Origin: an uncultured Spirochaetaceae bacterium
Lineage (GTDB): Bacteria > Spirochaetota > Spirochaetia > Sphaerochaetales > Sphaerochaetaceae
DNA: 64,000 bases
NCBI GenBank assembly: GCA_944389025.1
Contig: CALXKU010000012.1
Coordinates: 1 to 64,000, forward strand
Direction: 5' to 3'
The translations under genes and the position numbers were made by a program. This document shows, piece after piece, positions 9,006-17,196 of the stretch. The first letter of the stretch is position 1. Each line of letters opens with the position of its first letter. The notes beneath the pieces were generated by a model that had not been told where the DNA came from, did not search any database, and worked only from the letters and a program-made list of their open reading frames with translations.

Positions 9006-10307
9006 GTGGAAAGATTTATATATAAAGAACTTAATGAATGGAAAAACAGTAAAGAAAGAAAACCCCTTATTCTTGAAGGAGCTCGACAAGTTGGTAAAAC
9101 GTGGATCCTAAAAGAATTCGGGCGAAATGAATATGAGAAACTAGCTTATATTAATTGTGATAATAACACTCAAATAAAAAAACTTTTCTCAGATTTTGAT
9201 ACCTCAAGACTGCTCAGAGGGTTCTCTGCCATAACGGGAATAAACATTACAAAAGAGAATACCCTGATTGTTCTTGATGAGGTACAGGAAGTCCCTCTTG
9301 CTCTTACTGCACTCAAATACTTTCTTGAGGAAGCTCCTGAATATCATATTGCTGTAGCAGGATCCTTTCTCGGCATTCTTCTTCATGAAGGTTCAGGCTT
9401 TCCCGTAGGGAAAACAGACACATTGACTCTTTATCCCCTCTCTTTCTCTGAATTCCTCATCGCAATCGGAAAGAAACACCTTCTTGATGCTCTCAAGGAA
9501 CACAGATTTGAAGAACTGAATGCAATCCTTCCTCAATACATTGAAGCTCTTCGGCAGTACTATTATACGGGCGGAATGCCTGAGGTTGTTGCCTCCTATA
9601 TCGAATCGCATGATTTAAAAAAAGTAAGGCGACTGCAGAAAGAGATAATTCGCGGATATGAGAAAGACTTCTCCAAACATGCTCCGGAGAAAGACAGTAT
9701 CAAAATGTACACTGTATGGAACAATATTCCCAGTCAGCTTGCAAAAGAGAATAAGAAGTTCATCTATGGCGCAATAAGGAAAGGTGCCAGGGCAAAGGAG
9801 TATGAATCAGCTATCGAATGGTTGAGAAAAACGGGACTGACACACAAGGTTTCAAGAATAAAAAAGGTAGAGAAACCGGCTAAATTCTATGAGGATATCG
9901 ATTGCTTTAAACTTTTCCTTGTTGATCTTGGAATATTGGGAGCTATGGTGGATGCTCCCGCAGAAGAGATATTAATAGGTGATGACATCTTTTCTAATTA
10001 TAAGGGTAGCTTTACAGAACAGTATGTAGCTCAGCAGTTCTATTCCTCGGGCGGAGAAACGCTATATTACTATGCGAATGAGAATTCAACCTCAGAAATA
10101 GATTTCGTTGTAGATTTCAAGACGATATACCCTGTTGAAGTGAAAGCAGGAATCAATTTAAAGGCAAAGAGTCTATCAACAGTATTGAAACAGAATGAGG
10201 CATTAATCGGTATTCGTTTTTCAATGGCCCCATACAAAGAACAGGACAATCTCATAAATGTTCCACTTCCATTTGCTGAGGAATATCTGAGGCTTATTTC
10301 TTCTTGA
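9006..10307 (+). CDS. AAA_14/DUF4143-type ATPase with PD-(D/E)XK-like tail (1)
   Basis: 433 residues from a GTG start; no good Shine-Dalgarno precedes it. Walker A is GARQVGKTW (25-33) and Walker B is TLIVLDEVQE (86-95), followed by the sensor-like VAGSFLGILL. The C-terminal third is DUF4143-like and carries E-I-D (364-366) and E-V-K (378-380), the spacing of a PD-(D/E)XK nuclease-type core. This family is widespread and has no established biochemical function. It sits between two porin cassettes. Past its stop lies an orphan tail belonging to a different ATPase. Confidence 0.9.
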   Translation: MERFIYKELNEWKNSKERKPLILEGARQVGKTWILKEFGRNEYEKLAYINCDNNTQIKKLFSDFDTSRLLRGFSAITGINITKENTLIVLDEVQEVPLALTALKYFLEEAPEYHIAVAGSFLGILLHEGSGFPVGKTDTLTLYPLSFSEFLIAIGKKHLLDALKEHRFEELNAILPQYIEALRQYYYTGGMPEVVASYIESHDLKKVRRLQKEIIRGYEKDFSKHAPEKDSIKMYTVWNNIPSQLAKENKKFIYGAIRKGARAKEYESAIEWLRKTGLTHKVSRIKKVEKPAKFYEDIDCFKLFLVDLGILGAMVDAPAEEILIGDDIFSNYKGSFTEQYVAQQFYSSGGETLYYYANENSTSEIDFVVDFKTIYPVEVKAGINLKAKSLSTVLKQNEALIGIRFSMAPYKEQDNLINVPLPFAEEYLRLISS

Positions 10308-10310
10308 CAT

Positions 10311-10395
10311 GATCATGTTCTTGAAAAATGAAGTAGACAACAGTTGGATAGAATCATTACCCGACATCGGTGAAATCAATGCACGGTTACATTGA
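10311..10395 (+). pseudogene. Orphan C-terminal tail of a type-3 ATPase
   Basis: The frame MIMFLKNEVDNSWIESLPDI then GEINARLH-stop is nearly the same, in DNA and protein, as the last 28 codons of the ATPase at 15733 (MVMFLKNEVDNSWIESLPDI, DEINARLH). It begins just past the stop of the unrelated ATPase at 9006 and is followed by the same spacer and leader found at 17104-17196. It marks a recombination event in which one ATPase replaced another upstream of a fixed 3' flank. Confidence 0.85.
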
Positions 10396-10413
10396 AATCA
10401 TCATCCAATTCCT

Positions 10414-10488
10414 GCACTCTTTACTTCATTAGCAAGTTAAAACGTTGCAAAAACATTCATATTTCCCCTATTCTCACGGCGAGGAAGT
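10414..10488 (+). repeat. 75-bp porin leader, copy before porin 10489
   Basis: Same 75-bp element as at 7701, with one-base differences, ending directly at the ATG of the next porin. Confidence 0.8.
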
Positions 10489-11538
10489 ATGAAAAAGATA
10501 CTTACAATTCTCGCAGTTGCACTTCTCGCATGTACAACTGTATTCGCAGGAGTTAACTTCTCCGGTAGCTCCACAATCGGTTATCAGATCAACTATGGCA
10601 ACGATCAGTGGAAGCAGCTCTTCTATGGAGATGACGGAGACGATACAGATCCGAACACTCTCAATCTTTCAATCGCTGATGACAATGGCATCTGGTCAAT
10701 TGGATTCAGAACAGGTTTTAACGCCACAGGAGATGACGGCCAGGGAGTAACTTTTGGTGACTCTGGAAGCATGGGCGGCAATGTTACAATCGACTTCGCA
10801 AAGCTTTTCGGTCTTGATGGCTGGAAGGTCAACGCTGGTATGATTGGAAATGACAGATACACGACACTCAGAGCATATTCCAACCAGTCTGGAAACAACT
10901 ACGACAGAATCAGAACAAACGGCAACAGCTATGTAGCATGGGTTGGCGTTGGCTATGGCGATCTCGTAGAAGCACAGCTTGCTGTTGATCCTGGTCTCAA
11001 CGGAGGAAACGATGACAACATCACGACAACATCAGACATCCTTGCTTCTGTTCTCGTAACACCGCTTGATGGCCTCAAGGTATCTGTAGACTACGCTTGG
11101 AAGGGCGACGGTGCAGATGGACTTGTAGGTGGAGCAGTTGATGTAAACATTAGCGACATGCTCGGACTCGACTTCTCAGTTGGTGTTTCTGTTGCTGACA
11201 GATACAACATTGGTGACAAGGCTAACGATCTTGCTGTAACAGTTTATGGTGGCGTTGACGTAGTAGACGTAGCAGTCGAGTATGCTTACACAGCAGCAAA
11301 GGCTCACTACCTCTATGCAAAGGTTAACCTCAACCTCATCGAGAACATGCTTCTTGATGTATACTTTGGTGCAAACGATGTCACAGACTTCGCTAACCAG
11401 GTATTCGTTGGTGGAGAGGTTGGATACACAATTTCTGGAATGGCATTCAAGCTTGGTGTTGAGTACTCCGTTGGAGCATCCAAGGAATTCGATCTTCCTG
11501 GACTCAACATCGTTCCAAGTGTTTCTTTCTCTTGGTAA
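10489..11538 (+). CDS. Type-1 outer-membrane beta-barrel porin-like protein
   Basis: 349 residues with the same signal peptide as the 7776 protein, then a barrel ending SVSFSW. Conserved strand blocks (YTTLRAYSNQSGN, GGAVDVNISDMLGLDF) alternate with changed loops: NATGDDGQGVTFGD is extended, and the YAWKDGVATNDK loop of the 7776 protein is shortened. This mosaic pattern suggests exchange or selection acting on exposed loops. A single-gene transcript is likely, from the leader to the hairpin at 11566. Confidence 0.82.
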   Translation: MKKILTILAVALLACTTVFAGVNFSGSSTIGYQINYGNDQWKQLFYGDDGDDTDPNTLNLSIADDNGIWSIGFRTGFNATGDDGQGVTFGDSGSMGGNVTIDFAKLFGLDGWKVNAGMIGNDRYTTLRAYSNQSGNNYDRIRTNGNSYVAWVGVGYGDLVEAQLAVDPGLNGGNDDNITTTSDILASVLVTPLDGLKVSVDYAWKGDGADGLVGGAVDVNISDMLGLDFSVGVSVADRYNIGDKANDLAVTVYGGVDVVDVAVEYAYTAAKAHYLYAKVNLNLIENMLLDVYFGANDVTDFANQVFVGGEVGYTISGMAFKLGVEYSVGASKEFDLPGLNIVPSVSFSW

Positions 11539-11565
11539 TAAAAGCAAAAGCACTGAACCATATAT

Positions 11566-11593
11566 CCCTTGCCTCTGCGGTGAGGGGTTTTTA
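11566..11593 (+). terminator. Terminator after porin 10489
   Basis: CCCTTGCCTC-TGCG-GTGAGGGG hairpin followed by TTTTT. Confidence 0.85.
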
Positions 11594-11601
11594 CAATCAG
11601 T

Positions 11602-11685
11602 AATTCACTAATTTTTTAGGATACAATCCTTAGAATTCGCTCATCTTTTAGGAGAATTCTCTATTAATTCGCTCATCTTTTAGGA
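11602..11685 (+). repeat. Three direct repeats, 32-bp period, far upstream of ATPase 11794
   Basis: AATTCACTAATTTTTTAGGA (11602), AATTCGCTCATCTTTTAGGA (11634) and an identical copy of the latter (11666) start exactly 32 bp apart. They lie between the porin terminator and the promoter-proximal boxes of the ATPase gene. Confidence 0.75.
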
Positions 11686-11723
11686 TTTTGCTTGAATATC
11701 ATTGAGATTCATTTTCAATTTTC

Positions 11724-11768
11724 CAGAAAAACGTGTAAATTTTTATAATTTTTCACAGAAAAATGTGA
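11724..11768 (+). repeat. Two promoter-proximal boxes, 32-bp period, before ATPase 11794
   Basis: CAGAAAAACGTGT (11724) and CAGAAAAATGTGA (11756) are 32 bp apart and resemble the boxes before ATPase 9006. A -10-like TATTAT follows at 11769-11774. The same pair survives in the deletion scar at 6322 and 6354. Confidence 0.7.
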
Positions 11769-11793
11769 TATTATCAAAAAAAGGGATATTACT

Positions 11794-13089
11794 TTGAAAA
11801 GAAGAGTTATAGATGAGCTTATTGATTGGAAAAACAGTGAGGATAGAAAGCCTCTTATCCTCAAAGGTGCCAGACAGGTAGGAAAAACCTGGGCTCTGAA
11901 GCATTTTGCTGAAGAAAACTATGAGAATTACATCTATATCAATTTTGAAGAAGAAAAAGAAATCTCATCCATTTTTGAAACAAGTAAGAATCCTCAAAGG
12001 ATTGTAGAACGTCTTTCCCTTTTAAAGGGGCAACCGATCAAAGAAGGAAACACACTTTTAATCTTCGATGAGATTCAATATTGCCCAGATGCTCTTAATA
12101 GTCTGAAATATTTCAAAGAGAATGCAAATAGTTTCCACATTGCCGCGGCAGGAAGCCTCTTGGGAACACTTCTGGCATCGCCCGGATCCTATCCTGTCGG
12201 GAGTGTGAATGTTATCAACGTATATCCACTTACCTTTGATGAGTTTCTGGAGGCAGCCGATGAGCCATTATTCAATTATTACAACATGATTGAAAGAAAC
12301 CAGAAGATAGAAGACATATTCCATACAAGATTGATTGATGCTTACAACAGCTATTTAATCATAGGCGGTATGCCTGAGTGCGTATCTTCATGGTGCAAAT
12401 ACAAGGATTCAGAAAAAGTTGACACAATACAGGAAGAGCTAATTACCCTTTATGAAAACGATATTACAAAACATAATAAAAAGATTAATAGTGCAAGAAT
12501 ACTGATGGTTCTCAGAAGCATACCATCACAGCTTGGAAAGGGAAATGAGAAATTCATGTACGGAGCGGTGAAGCAAGGAGGAAGGGCCAGAGAGTTCGAA
12601 GAAGCGATTGAATGGCTTGTGTCTGCCGGACTTGTTAACAGAGTGCATAACGTATCAAAACCTGAGCACCCTCTGCCCGCTTTTGACATACTCGACTCAT
12701 TTAAGCTTTTCTTCTTCGATACCGGGTTGCTGAAGCATATGGCTGGCATTGATAACAAAGCAATTCTTCTACGCTCCGCATTTCAGTATAAAGGACCACT
12801 TACAGAGAATTATGTTTTACAGCAGCTCATAGGCCAATTCAAAGTCAACCCAAGATATTACACAGAAAAAAACATGGAGATTGATTTTCTTATCCAGAGA
12901 GGAACGGATATCATCCCGATAGAGGTCAAAGCAGGAGAAGACAAGTCCGCACCATCATTCAAGCGTTTTATTGCCGAAAATAACCCTGAAGTAGCCATCA
13001 GATATTCAAAACTCGGGTATCTGAAAAACGGAGCTATTACAAACATTCCACTATATCTGGCACGGAAAACCAAAGAACTAATTGAATGA
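11794..13089 (+). CDS. AAA_14/DUF4143-type ATPase with PD-(D/E)XK-like tail (2)
   Basis: 431 residues from a TTG start preceded by AAAGGGA. Walker A is GARQVGKTW and Walker B is TLLIFDEIQY, followed by AAAGSLLGTLL. The tail has E-I-D-F near 362-365 and I-E-V-K ending at residue 379. The gene is followed after 102 bases by a Fic gene. An internally deleted copy of this same gene lies before the first Fic gene, so ATPase-Fic is an ancestral unit. Possible roles are DNA or protein remodelling; I do not know which. Confidence 0.9.
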   Translation: MKRRVIDELIDWKNSEDRKPLILKGARQVGKTWALKHFAEENYENYIYINFEEEKEISSIFETSKNPQRIVERLSLLKGQPIKEGNTLLIFDEIQYCPDALNSLKYFKENANSFHIAAAGSLLGTLLASPGSYPVGSVNVINVYPLTFDEFLEAADEPLFNYYNMIERNQKIEDIFHTRLIDAYNSYLIIGGMPECVSSWCKYKDSEKVDTIQEELITLYENDITKHNKKINSARILMVLRSIPSQLGKGNEKFMYGAVKQGGRAREFEEAIEWLVSAGLVNRVHNVSKPEHPLPAFDILDSFKLFFFDTGLLKHMAGIDNKAILLRSAFQYKGPLTENYVLQQLIGQFKVNPRYYTEKNMEIDFLIQRGTDIIPIEVKAGEDKSAPSFKRFIAENNPEVAIRYSKLGYLKNGAITNIPLYLARKTKELIE

Positions 13090-13135
13090 CGATAGAGTAA
13101 GTAAATATTCAGTTCATAATATAATCTTAATTAAT

Positions 13136-13164
13136 ATATTCAAGTCAAAATTTGACTTGAATAT
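13136..13164 (+). promoter_or_regulatory. 29-bp perfect palindrome before fic copy 2
   Basis: Two 14-bp arms (ATATTCAAGTCAAA and its complement) flank one central A at 13150. The right arm contains the -35 box TTGAAT of the fic promoter, so a bound protein would block RNA polymerase. The Fic protein itself has a winged-helix tail and is a natural candidate for the repressor (inference). Confidence 0.8.
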
Positions 13165-13185
13165 CGCACTCTATCCCTTTATACT
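13157..13185 (+). promoter_or_regulatory. Promoter of fic copy 2, predicted leaderless
   Basis: TTGAAT (13157-13162), 17 bp, TATACT (13180-13185). The ATG begins 7 bases after the -10, where transcription should start. No Shine-Dalgarno lies between them. Confidence 0.65.
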
Positions 13186-13191
13186 GAATTT

Positions 13192-14307
13192 ATGGATCAG
13201 ATAATATATATTTGGCAAAGAAAAGATTGGCCTAATTTTCATTGGGATATCGATAAACTATTACCCCTTCTATATGAGACAACGCAGAAAAGAGCTTTCT
13301 TTCTTGGTCAGATATCATCCCTTGATGATACAATACAGAAGAACGCATACGCAGATGTTCTTGAAAATGAAATCATATCATCAAATTCAATTGAGAATAT
13401 ACTTCTGGACAGGGATTCGGTAAGATCCTCCCTGCTATCACGTTTAGGAGTAGAAAATGCAGGCTTGAAACATTCTGACAGATATACGGAGGGAGCTGTC
13501 AACATAGTTTTTGATGCAGTCACAAACTATTCAGTCCTTTTAACAAAAGAAAGACTTTATGGCTGGCATTCCGAACTTTTCCCTTCTGGAATGAGTGAAG
13601 GAAGGAGGATAATAACGGGAAACAGGAGACAAGGCCCGATCTATGTAGTATCTGGGAGTATGGGTAAAGAAATCATCCACTATGAAGCCCCTCCTGCAGA
13701 TCGGATTGACGCAGAGATAGATAGATTTCTCAAATTCGTAAACGAAGAGGAATCTGTGAACATCTTGATTAAGGCGGCAGTGGCACATGTCTGGTTCGTA
13801 TCAATCCATCCGTTTGCTGATGGAAACGGGAGGATAGCAAGAACGATAACTGAAATGCTGCTGGCTAAGGCGGATGGGCTGCCTCATAGGTATTACAGCT
13901 TATCATTGGAGATAATGAAAAACAGAAAAGAGTATTATGATATTCTGGAATACACACAGAAGAATACGATGGATGTAACAAAGTTCATCGAGTATTTTCT
14001 AAAAACAATCCAGAAATCTGTAGCCACATCCCAGGCAAAGATTGAGAAAACAATAGCGAAAACAAAATTCTGGGATTCAATCAGAAAGTACCCTTTGAAT
14101 GAAAGACAGATAAAAATACTGAACATGATGCAGGAAGATTTTGAAGGGAAGTTGACCACGGCAAAATGGGAGAAACTGAATAAATGCTCCCACTCCACTG
14201 CATTGAGAGATATCAAAGATTTAATCGATAAAGGTATCTTGATCGATGATGGAAAGCATTCTAAAAACACAAGCTATTTGCTGCAACATACAGAGAAAAA
14301 CGGCTAG
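13192..14307 (+). CDS. Fic-domain AMP-transferase with winged-helix tail, copy 2
   Basis: 371 residues, differing from copy 1 at only a few positions: S35A, M92L, Y94H, A100E, P116L and the last residue. Catalytic HPFADGNGRIAR at 206-217 and inhibitory SNSIEN at 64-69 are both intact. All internal differences fall in the first third of the gene; the remaining 740 bases are identical, which points to recent duplication or gene conversion. It follows the intact ATPase at 11794 and precedes a type-2 porin. Its own promoter means it need not depend on ATPase transcription. Confidence 0.93.
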   Translation: MDQIIYIWQRKDWPNFHWDIDKLLPLLYETTQKRAFFLGQISSLDDTIQKNAYADVLENEIISSNSIENILLDRDSVRSSLLSRLGVENAGLKHSDRYTEGAVNIVFDAVTNYSVLLTKERLYGWHSELFPSGMSEGRRIITGNRRQGPIYVVSGSMGKEIIHYEAPPADRIDAEIDRFLKFVNEEESVNILIKAAVAHVWFVSIHPFADGNGRIARTITEMLLAKADGLPHRYYSLSLEIMKNRKEYYDILEYTQKNTMDVTKFIEYFLKTIQKSVATSQAKIEKTIAKTKFWDSIRKYPLNERQIKILNMMQEDFEGKLTTAKWEKLNKCSHSTALRDIKDLIDKGILIDDGKHSKNTSYLLQHTEKNG

Positions 14308-14325
14308 AAAAGATCTTTTGTAACT

Positions 14326-14400
14326 GCACTCTTTACTTCATTAGCAAGTTAAAACGTTGTAAAAACATTCATATTTCCCCTATTTTCACGGCGAGGAAGT
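14326..14400 (+). repeat. 75-bp porin leader, copy before porin 14401
   Basis: Same element as at 7701. It is shared by type-1 and type-2 porins although their signal peptides and coding regions differ. Confidence 0.8.
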
Positions 14401-15438
14401 ATGAAAAAAGTACTTACTGTTCTTTTAGTAGTTCTTCTCGCTACAACAACTGTATTCGCAGCAATGAACGTTAGCGGAAGATTTAGAACGGGTTACAAAT
14501 TCAGTTTCAACGACGGTTTCGCAGCTGAGGGCTGGAAAGAAAACACGGAAGCAAAGTTCTCACTTAAGGTTTCTGACGATGCAGGTATCTGGACTGTAAG
14601 CCTGAAGGATTGGGGTGAAGGAGCTCTCGATTCTGATGACAAGATCAAGGCAAACCTTTCTCTTAACTTCACGAATCTTCTCGCTGCTAACGGTGTTGAT
14701 CTCGGAGATTTCGACATCTCTGCAAGCATCGGTGCAAACGGAGCAATGACAGCTCTCTCAGCATACAACGACGTAACAGGCGATGAGATTTACAAGGTTA
14801 AGAACAACGGTGCATATTCATCAGAGCTTGCTGTTGGATACGGCGACCTCATCCAGGCAAAGATCAACATTGATCCTACATATGAGCCTACAAAGAAGAT
14901 GCCAGTTGCTCTCAGCGTAATGTCAACACCTGTTAGCGGAGTAAGCGTATCTGCAGTATATGCATACAACGGACTTATCTACCAGGTTGACAAGGACACA
15001 AAGGTTGTTGTTGATCATGCAATCGGTTTTGCAGCAAATGCAGACTTCGCAGCACTCTTCGGACTTGACTTCCAGCTTGGCTTAGCAGCATATGACAACG
15101 TTGGTCTTAAGGACGGTGGCAATGTTAACACATTCGCAGCAGCAGTATATGGTGGCGTAGACCTTGTTGACGCTTTCTTCGAACTCAGAATGAACAATGA
15201 GCTCGTTGAGAATGGAACATCAACATTCGGTATGAAGTCACAGGTCAACCTCAACCTTGTTGAGAACCTTGGCCTCGACGTATACTTCAATATTGCTAAC
15301 TTCGCAGAGACAGCTGACACATACGCAGTTGGTGGTGATGTATCCTACACAATCTCTGGTGTAGAGTTTGCTGGAAACCTCGAGTATGCAGCTGGAGATG
15401 GCTTCTCCATCACACCGAAGGTAATCATCGCATTCTAA
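14401..15438 (+). CDS. Type-2 outer-membrane beta-barrel porin-like protein
   Basis: 345 residues. The signal peptide MKKVLTVLLVVLLATTTVFA differs from that of type 1. The barrel ends KVIIAF, with the C-terminal Phe expected of a BAM substrate. Shared strand motifs with type 1 (YGDLIQAKINIDP, GGVDLVDAFFE, SQVNLNLVENL) show common ancestry. The first 577 bases are identical to those of the porin at 17197, after which the two diverge sharply. Leader upstream and CCGGATCC hairpin downstream make it a single-gene unit. Confidence 0.82.
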   Translation: MKKVLTVLLVVLLATTTVFAAMNVSGRFRTGYKFSFNDGFAAEGWKENTEAKFSLKVSDDAGIWTVSLKDWGEGALDSDDKIKANLSLNFTNLLAANGVDLGDFDISASIGANGAMTALSAYNDVTGDEIYKVKNNGAYSSELAVGYGDLIQAKINIDPTYEPTKKMPVALSVMSTPVSGVSVSAVYAYNGLIYQVDKDTKVVVDHAIGFAANADFAALFGLDFQLGLAAYDNVGLKDGGNVNTFAAAVYGGVDLVDAFFELRMNNELVENGTSTFGMKSQVNLNLVENLGLDVYFNIANFAETADTYAVGGDVSYTISGVEFAGNLEYAAGDGFSITPKVIIAF

Positions 15439-15461
15439 TTGAATGACAATGCTTATCTTGG

Positions 15462-15486
15462 CCGGATCCTTAGGGGTCCGGTTTTT
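15462..15486 (+). terminator. Terminator after porin 14401
   Basis: CCGGATCC-TTAG-GGGTCCGG hairpin followed by TTTTT. Confidence 0.88.
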
Positions 15487-15492
15487 ACTTAT

Positions 15493-15533
15493 ATTGCAGT
15501 TTATAATTATAAAAATCTGATTCTATTGCAGTT
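15493..15533 (+). repeat. Pair of ATTGCAGTT repeats 32 bp apart
   Basis: ATTGCAGTT at 15493 and 15525, exactly 32 bp apart, in the gap between a porin terminator and the repeat array of ATPase 15733. Confidence 0.55.
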
Positions 15534-15563
15534 AAGATTAAAATAAAGGTACTGAGGAAACTG

Positions 15564-15699
15564 TTCATCGTTAAAACAACAACAAGTACAAGTGTGGTTA
15601 ATTATTCATCGTTAAAATTTTGATTAACAATGAGTTATTCGTCGTTAAGATTTCGATTAATAATGAGTTATTCGTCGTTAAAATTTATTTTTAATGTTG
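15564..15699 (+). repeat. 33-bp tandem repeats before ATPase 15733
   Basis: Three units beginning TTATTC(A/G)TCGTTAA start at 15602, 15635 and 15668, a period of exactly 33 bp; the first two are 33 bp long and end AATGAG. A partial copy (TTCATCGTTAAAAC) lies at 15564. The sequence differs from the repeats before the other two ATPases, but the spacing is the same. The array ends 33 bp before the ATG. Confidence 0.85.
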
Positions 15700-15732
15700 T
15701 AATTCTTTATTTTAGATAATATTATATATTTA

Positions 15733-17103
15733 ATGCTTAAAAGAAAAACATCTGACTTATTGTATGAATGGAAAAACAGACCAGAAAGACTTCCTCTTAT
15801 CGTTGAAGGAGCTAGACAGGTTGGAAAGACAACGTCGATTAGGGATTTTGCTGAATCGAATTATAAAACCGTATACGAACTTAACTTCTATATCCATCCT
15901 GAGCTCTCATCAATATTTGATGGCCCTTTAAGCAGTGACGAGATACTTTTCCGCCTGACACTGTCATTCCCTGAGAAGAAAGCTGTTCATGGAAGCACCC
16001 TTCTTTTCCTTGATGAGATACAGCATTGCCCGAATGCACGTACTGCATTGAAGTTCCTAGCCCATGACAAAAGGTTTGATGTGATTGCCTCCGGCTCATT
16101 GCTTGGAATCAATTATTCAAAAGTTTCATCCCTTCCTGTCGGCTATACGGAAACGGTTAAGATGTATCCCTTGGATTTTGAGGAGTTTCTATGGGCGATG
16201 GATATCAGCCCTGAAACGATTGAGGTCCTGCATTCTTGTTTCATCGATAGAAGAGCGGTAGATTCGTTTGTACATGAATCAATGCTCAGATATTTCTCCC
16301 TGTATATGGTTATTGGAGGCATGCCAGCTGTAGTCAGCAACTTCACTAAGGATAGAGATTATTCAAATGCACTCAGAATACAGCGTGGGATAATGAGCGA
16401 CTACAAGAAAGATGTTGTGAAGTATGCTCTGGATTCGGAAAAGACCAAGATCGTAAGATGCCTTGAATCACTTCCTTCTCAGCTTGCAAAAGATTACAAG
16501 AAGTTCCAGTACTCAATTGTTGAAAAGGGTTCGGGGGTCTCTAAGTACGGCGGTTCCCTTCTCTGGTTGAAAGATGCAGACATAACAACGTTCTGTCATA
16601 ACCTTTCAAAGCTCGAAGCCCCACTCAATGCATATATGATAGAGAATGCTTTCAAGGTCTACATGAATGATAACGGTCTCTTGGTATCCATGTATGCTCC
16701 AGATACCGCAAAAAGAATCATGGAAGGGGAATTGGGGCTCTTCAAAGGAGCATTCTACGAAAACATCATAGCAACTAGCCTTACCGCACTAAATCATGAG
16801 CTTTTCTATTTCTCTCCATCAGACACGTTAGAAATAGATTTCATAATCAATTTCGAAGGACAGCCCTGTCCTGTTGAAGTTAAAAGTGGTGAAAATACGA
16901 AATCGAAATCATTGAATACGATTCTGAATACGCAGAAATATAAGATTAATCAAGCAATCCGCTTATCCAGAAAGAATGTCGGACAGGAAGGAAAGATACT
17001 GAGTCTTCCGCTTTACATGGTCATGTTCTTGAAAAATGAAGTAGACAACAGTTGGATAGAATCATTACCCGACATCGATGAAATCAACGCACGGTTACAT
17101 TGA
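15733..17103 (+). CDS. AAA_14/DUF4143-type ATPase with PD-(D/E)XK-like tail (3)
   Basis: 456 residues, the longest of the three. Walker A is GARQVGKTT and Walker B is TLLFLDEIQH, followed by ASGSLLGI. The C-terminal LEIDFIINFEGQPCPVEVKS keeps the D...E-x-K spacing of a PD-(D/E)XK-like core. It has an extra tail of about 25 residues that is also found as an orphan at 10311. No Shine-Dalgarno is visible; a TATATT -10-like box lies directly before the ATG, so leaderless expression is possible. Confidence 0.9.
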   Translation: MLKRKTSDLLYEWKNRPERLPLIVEGARQVGKTTSIRDFAESNYKTVYELNFYIHPELSSIFDGPLSSDEILFRLTLSFPEKKAVHGSTLLFLDEIQHCPNARTALKFLAHDKRFDVIASGSLLGINYSKVSSLPVGYTETVKMYPLDFEEFLWAMDISPETIEVLHSCFIDRRAVDSFVHESMLRYFSLYMVIGGMPAVVSNFTKDRDYSNALRIQRGIMSDYKKDVVKYALDSEKTKIVRCLESLPSQLAKDYKKFQYSIVEKGSGVSKYGGSLLWLKDADITTFCHNLSKLEAPLNAYMIENAFKVYMNDNGLLVSMYAPDTAKRIMEGELGLFKGAFYENIIATSLTALNHELFYFSPSDTLEIDFIINFEGQPCPVEVKSGENTKSKSLNTILNTQKYKINQAIRLSRKNVGQEGKILSLPLYMVMFLKNEVDNSWIESLPDIDEINARLH

Positions 17104-17121
17104 AATCAGCACCCAATTCCT

Positions 17122-17196
17122 GCACTCTTTACTTCATTAGCAAGTTAAAACGTTGTAAAAACATTCATATTTTCTCTTTTTTCACGGCGAGGAAGT
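17122..17196 (+). repeat. 75-bp porin leader, copy before porin 17197
   Basis: Same element as at 7701, with a few changes in the T-rich segment before TTCACGGCGAGGAAGT. Confidence 0.8.

Noticed and set aside
8475-9089. 204-codon minus-strand open frame across a porin end and an ATPase start
   Set aside because: It runs antisense to two genes and a terminator, and its composition follows theirs.
15602-15699. 33-bp repeats as a small CRISPR array
   Set aside because: Units are directly tandem with no spacer between them, only three copies exist, and no cas gene is present.
6567-17103. Island as an insertion sequence or prophage
   Set aside because: No transposase, integrase, terminal inverted repeats or phage structural genes are present; homologous exchange explains the junctions better.
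9006-17103. ATPase and Fic as a plain toxin-antitoxin operon
   Set aside because: Fic carries its own inhibitory motif and promoter, and copy 1 persists without its ATPase.
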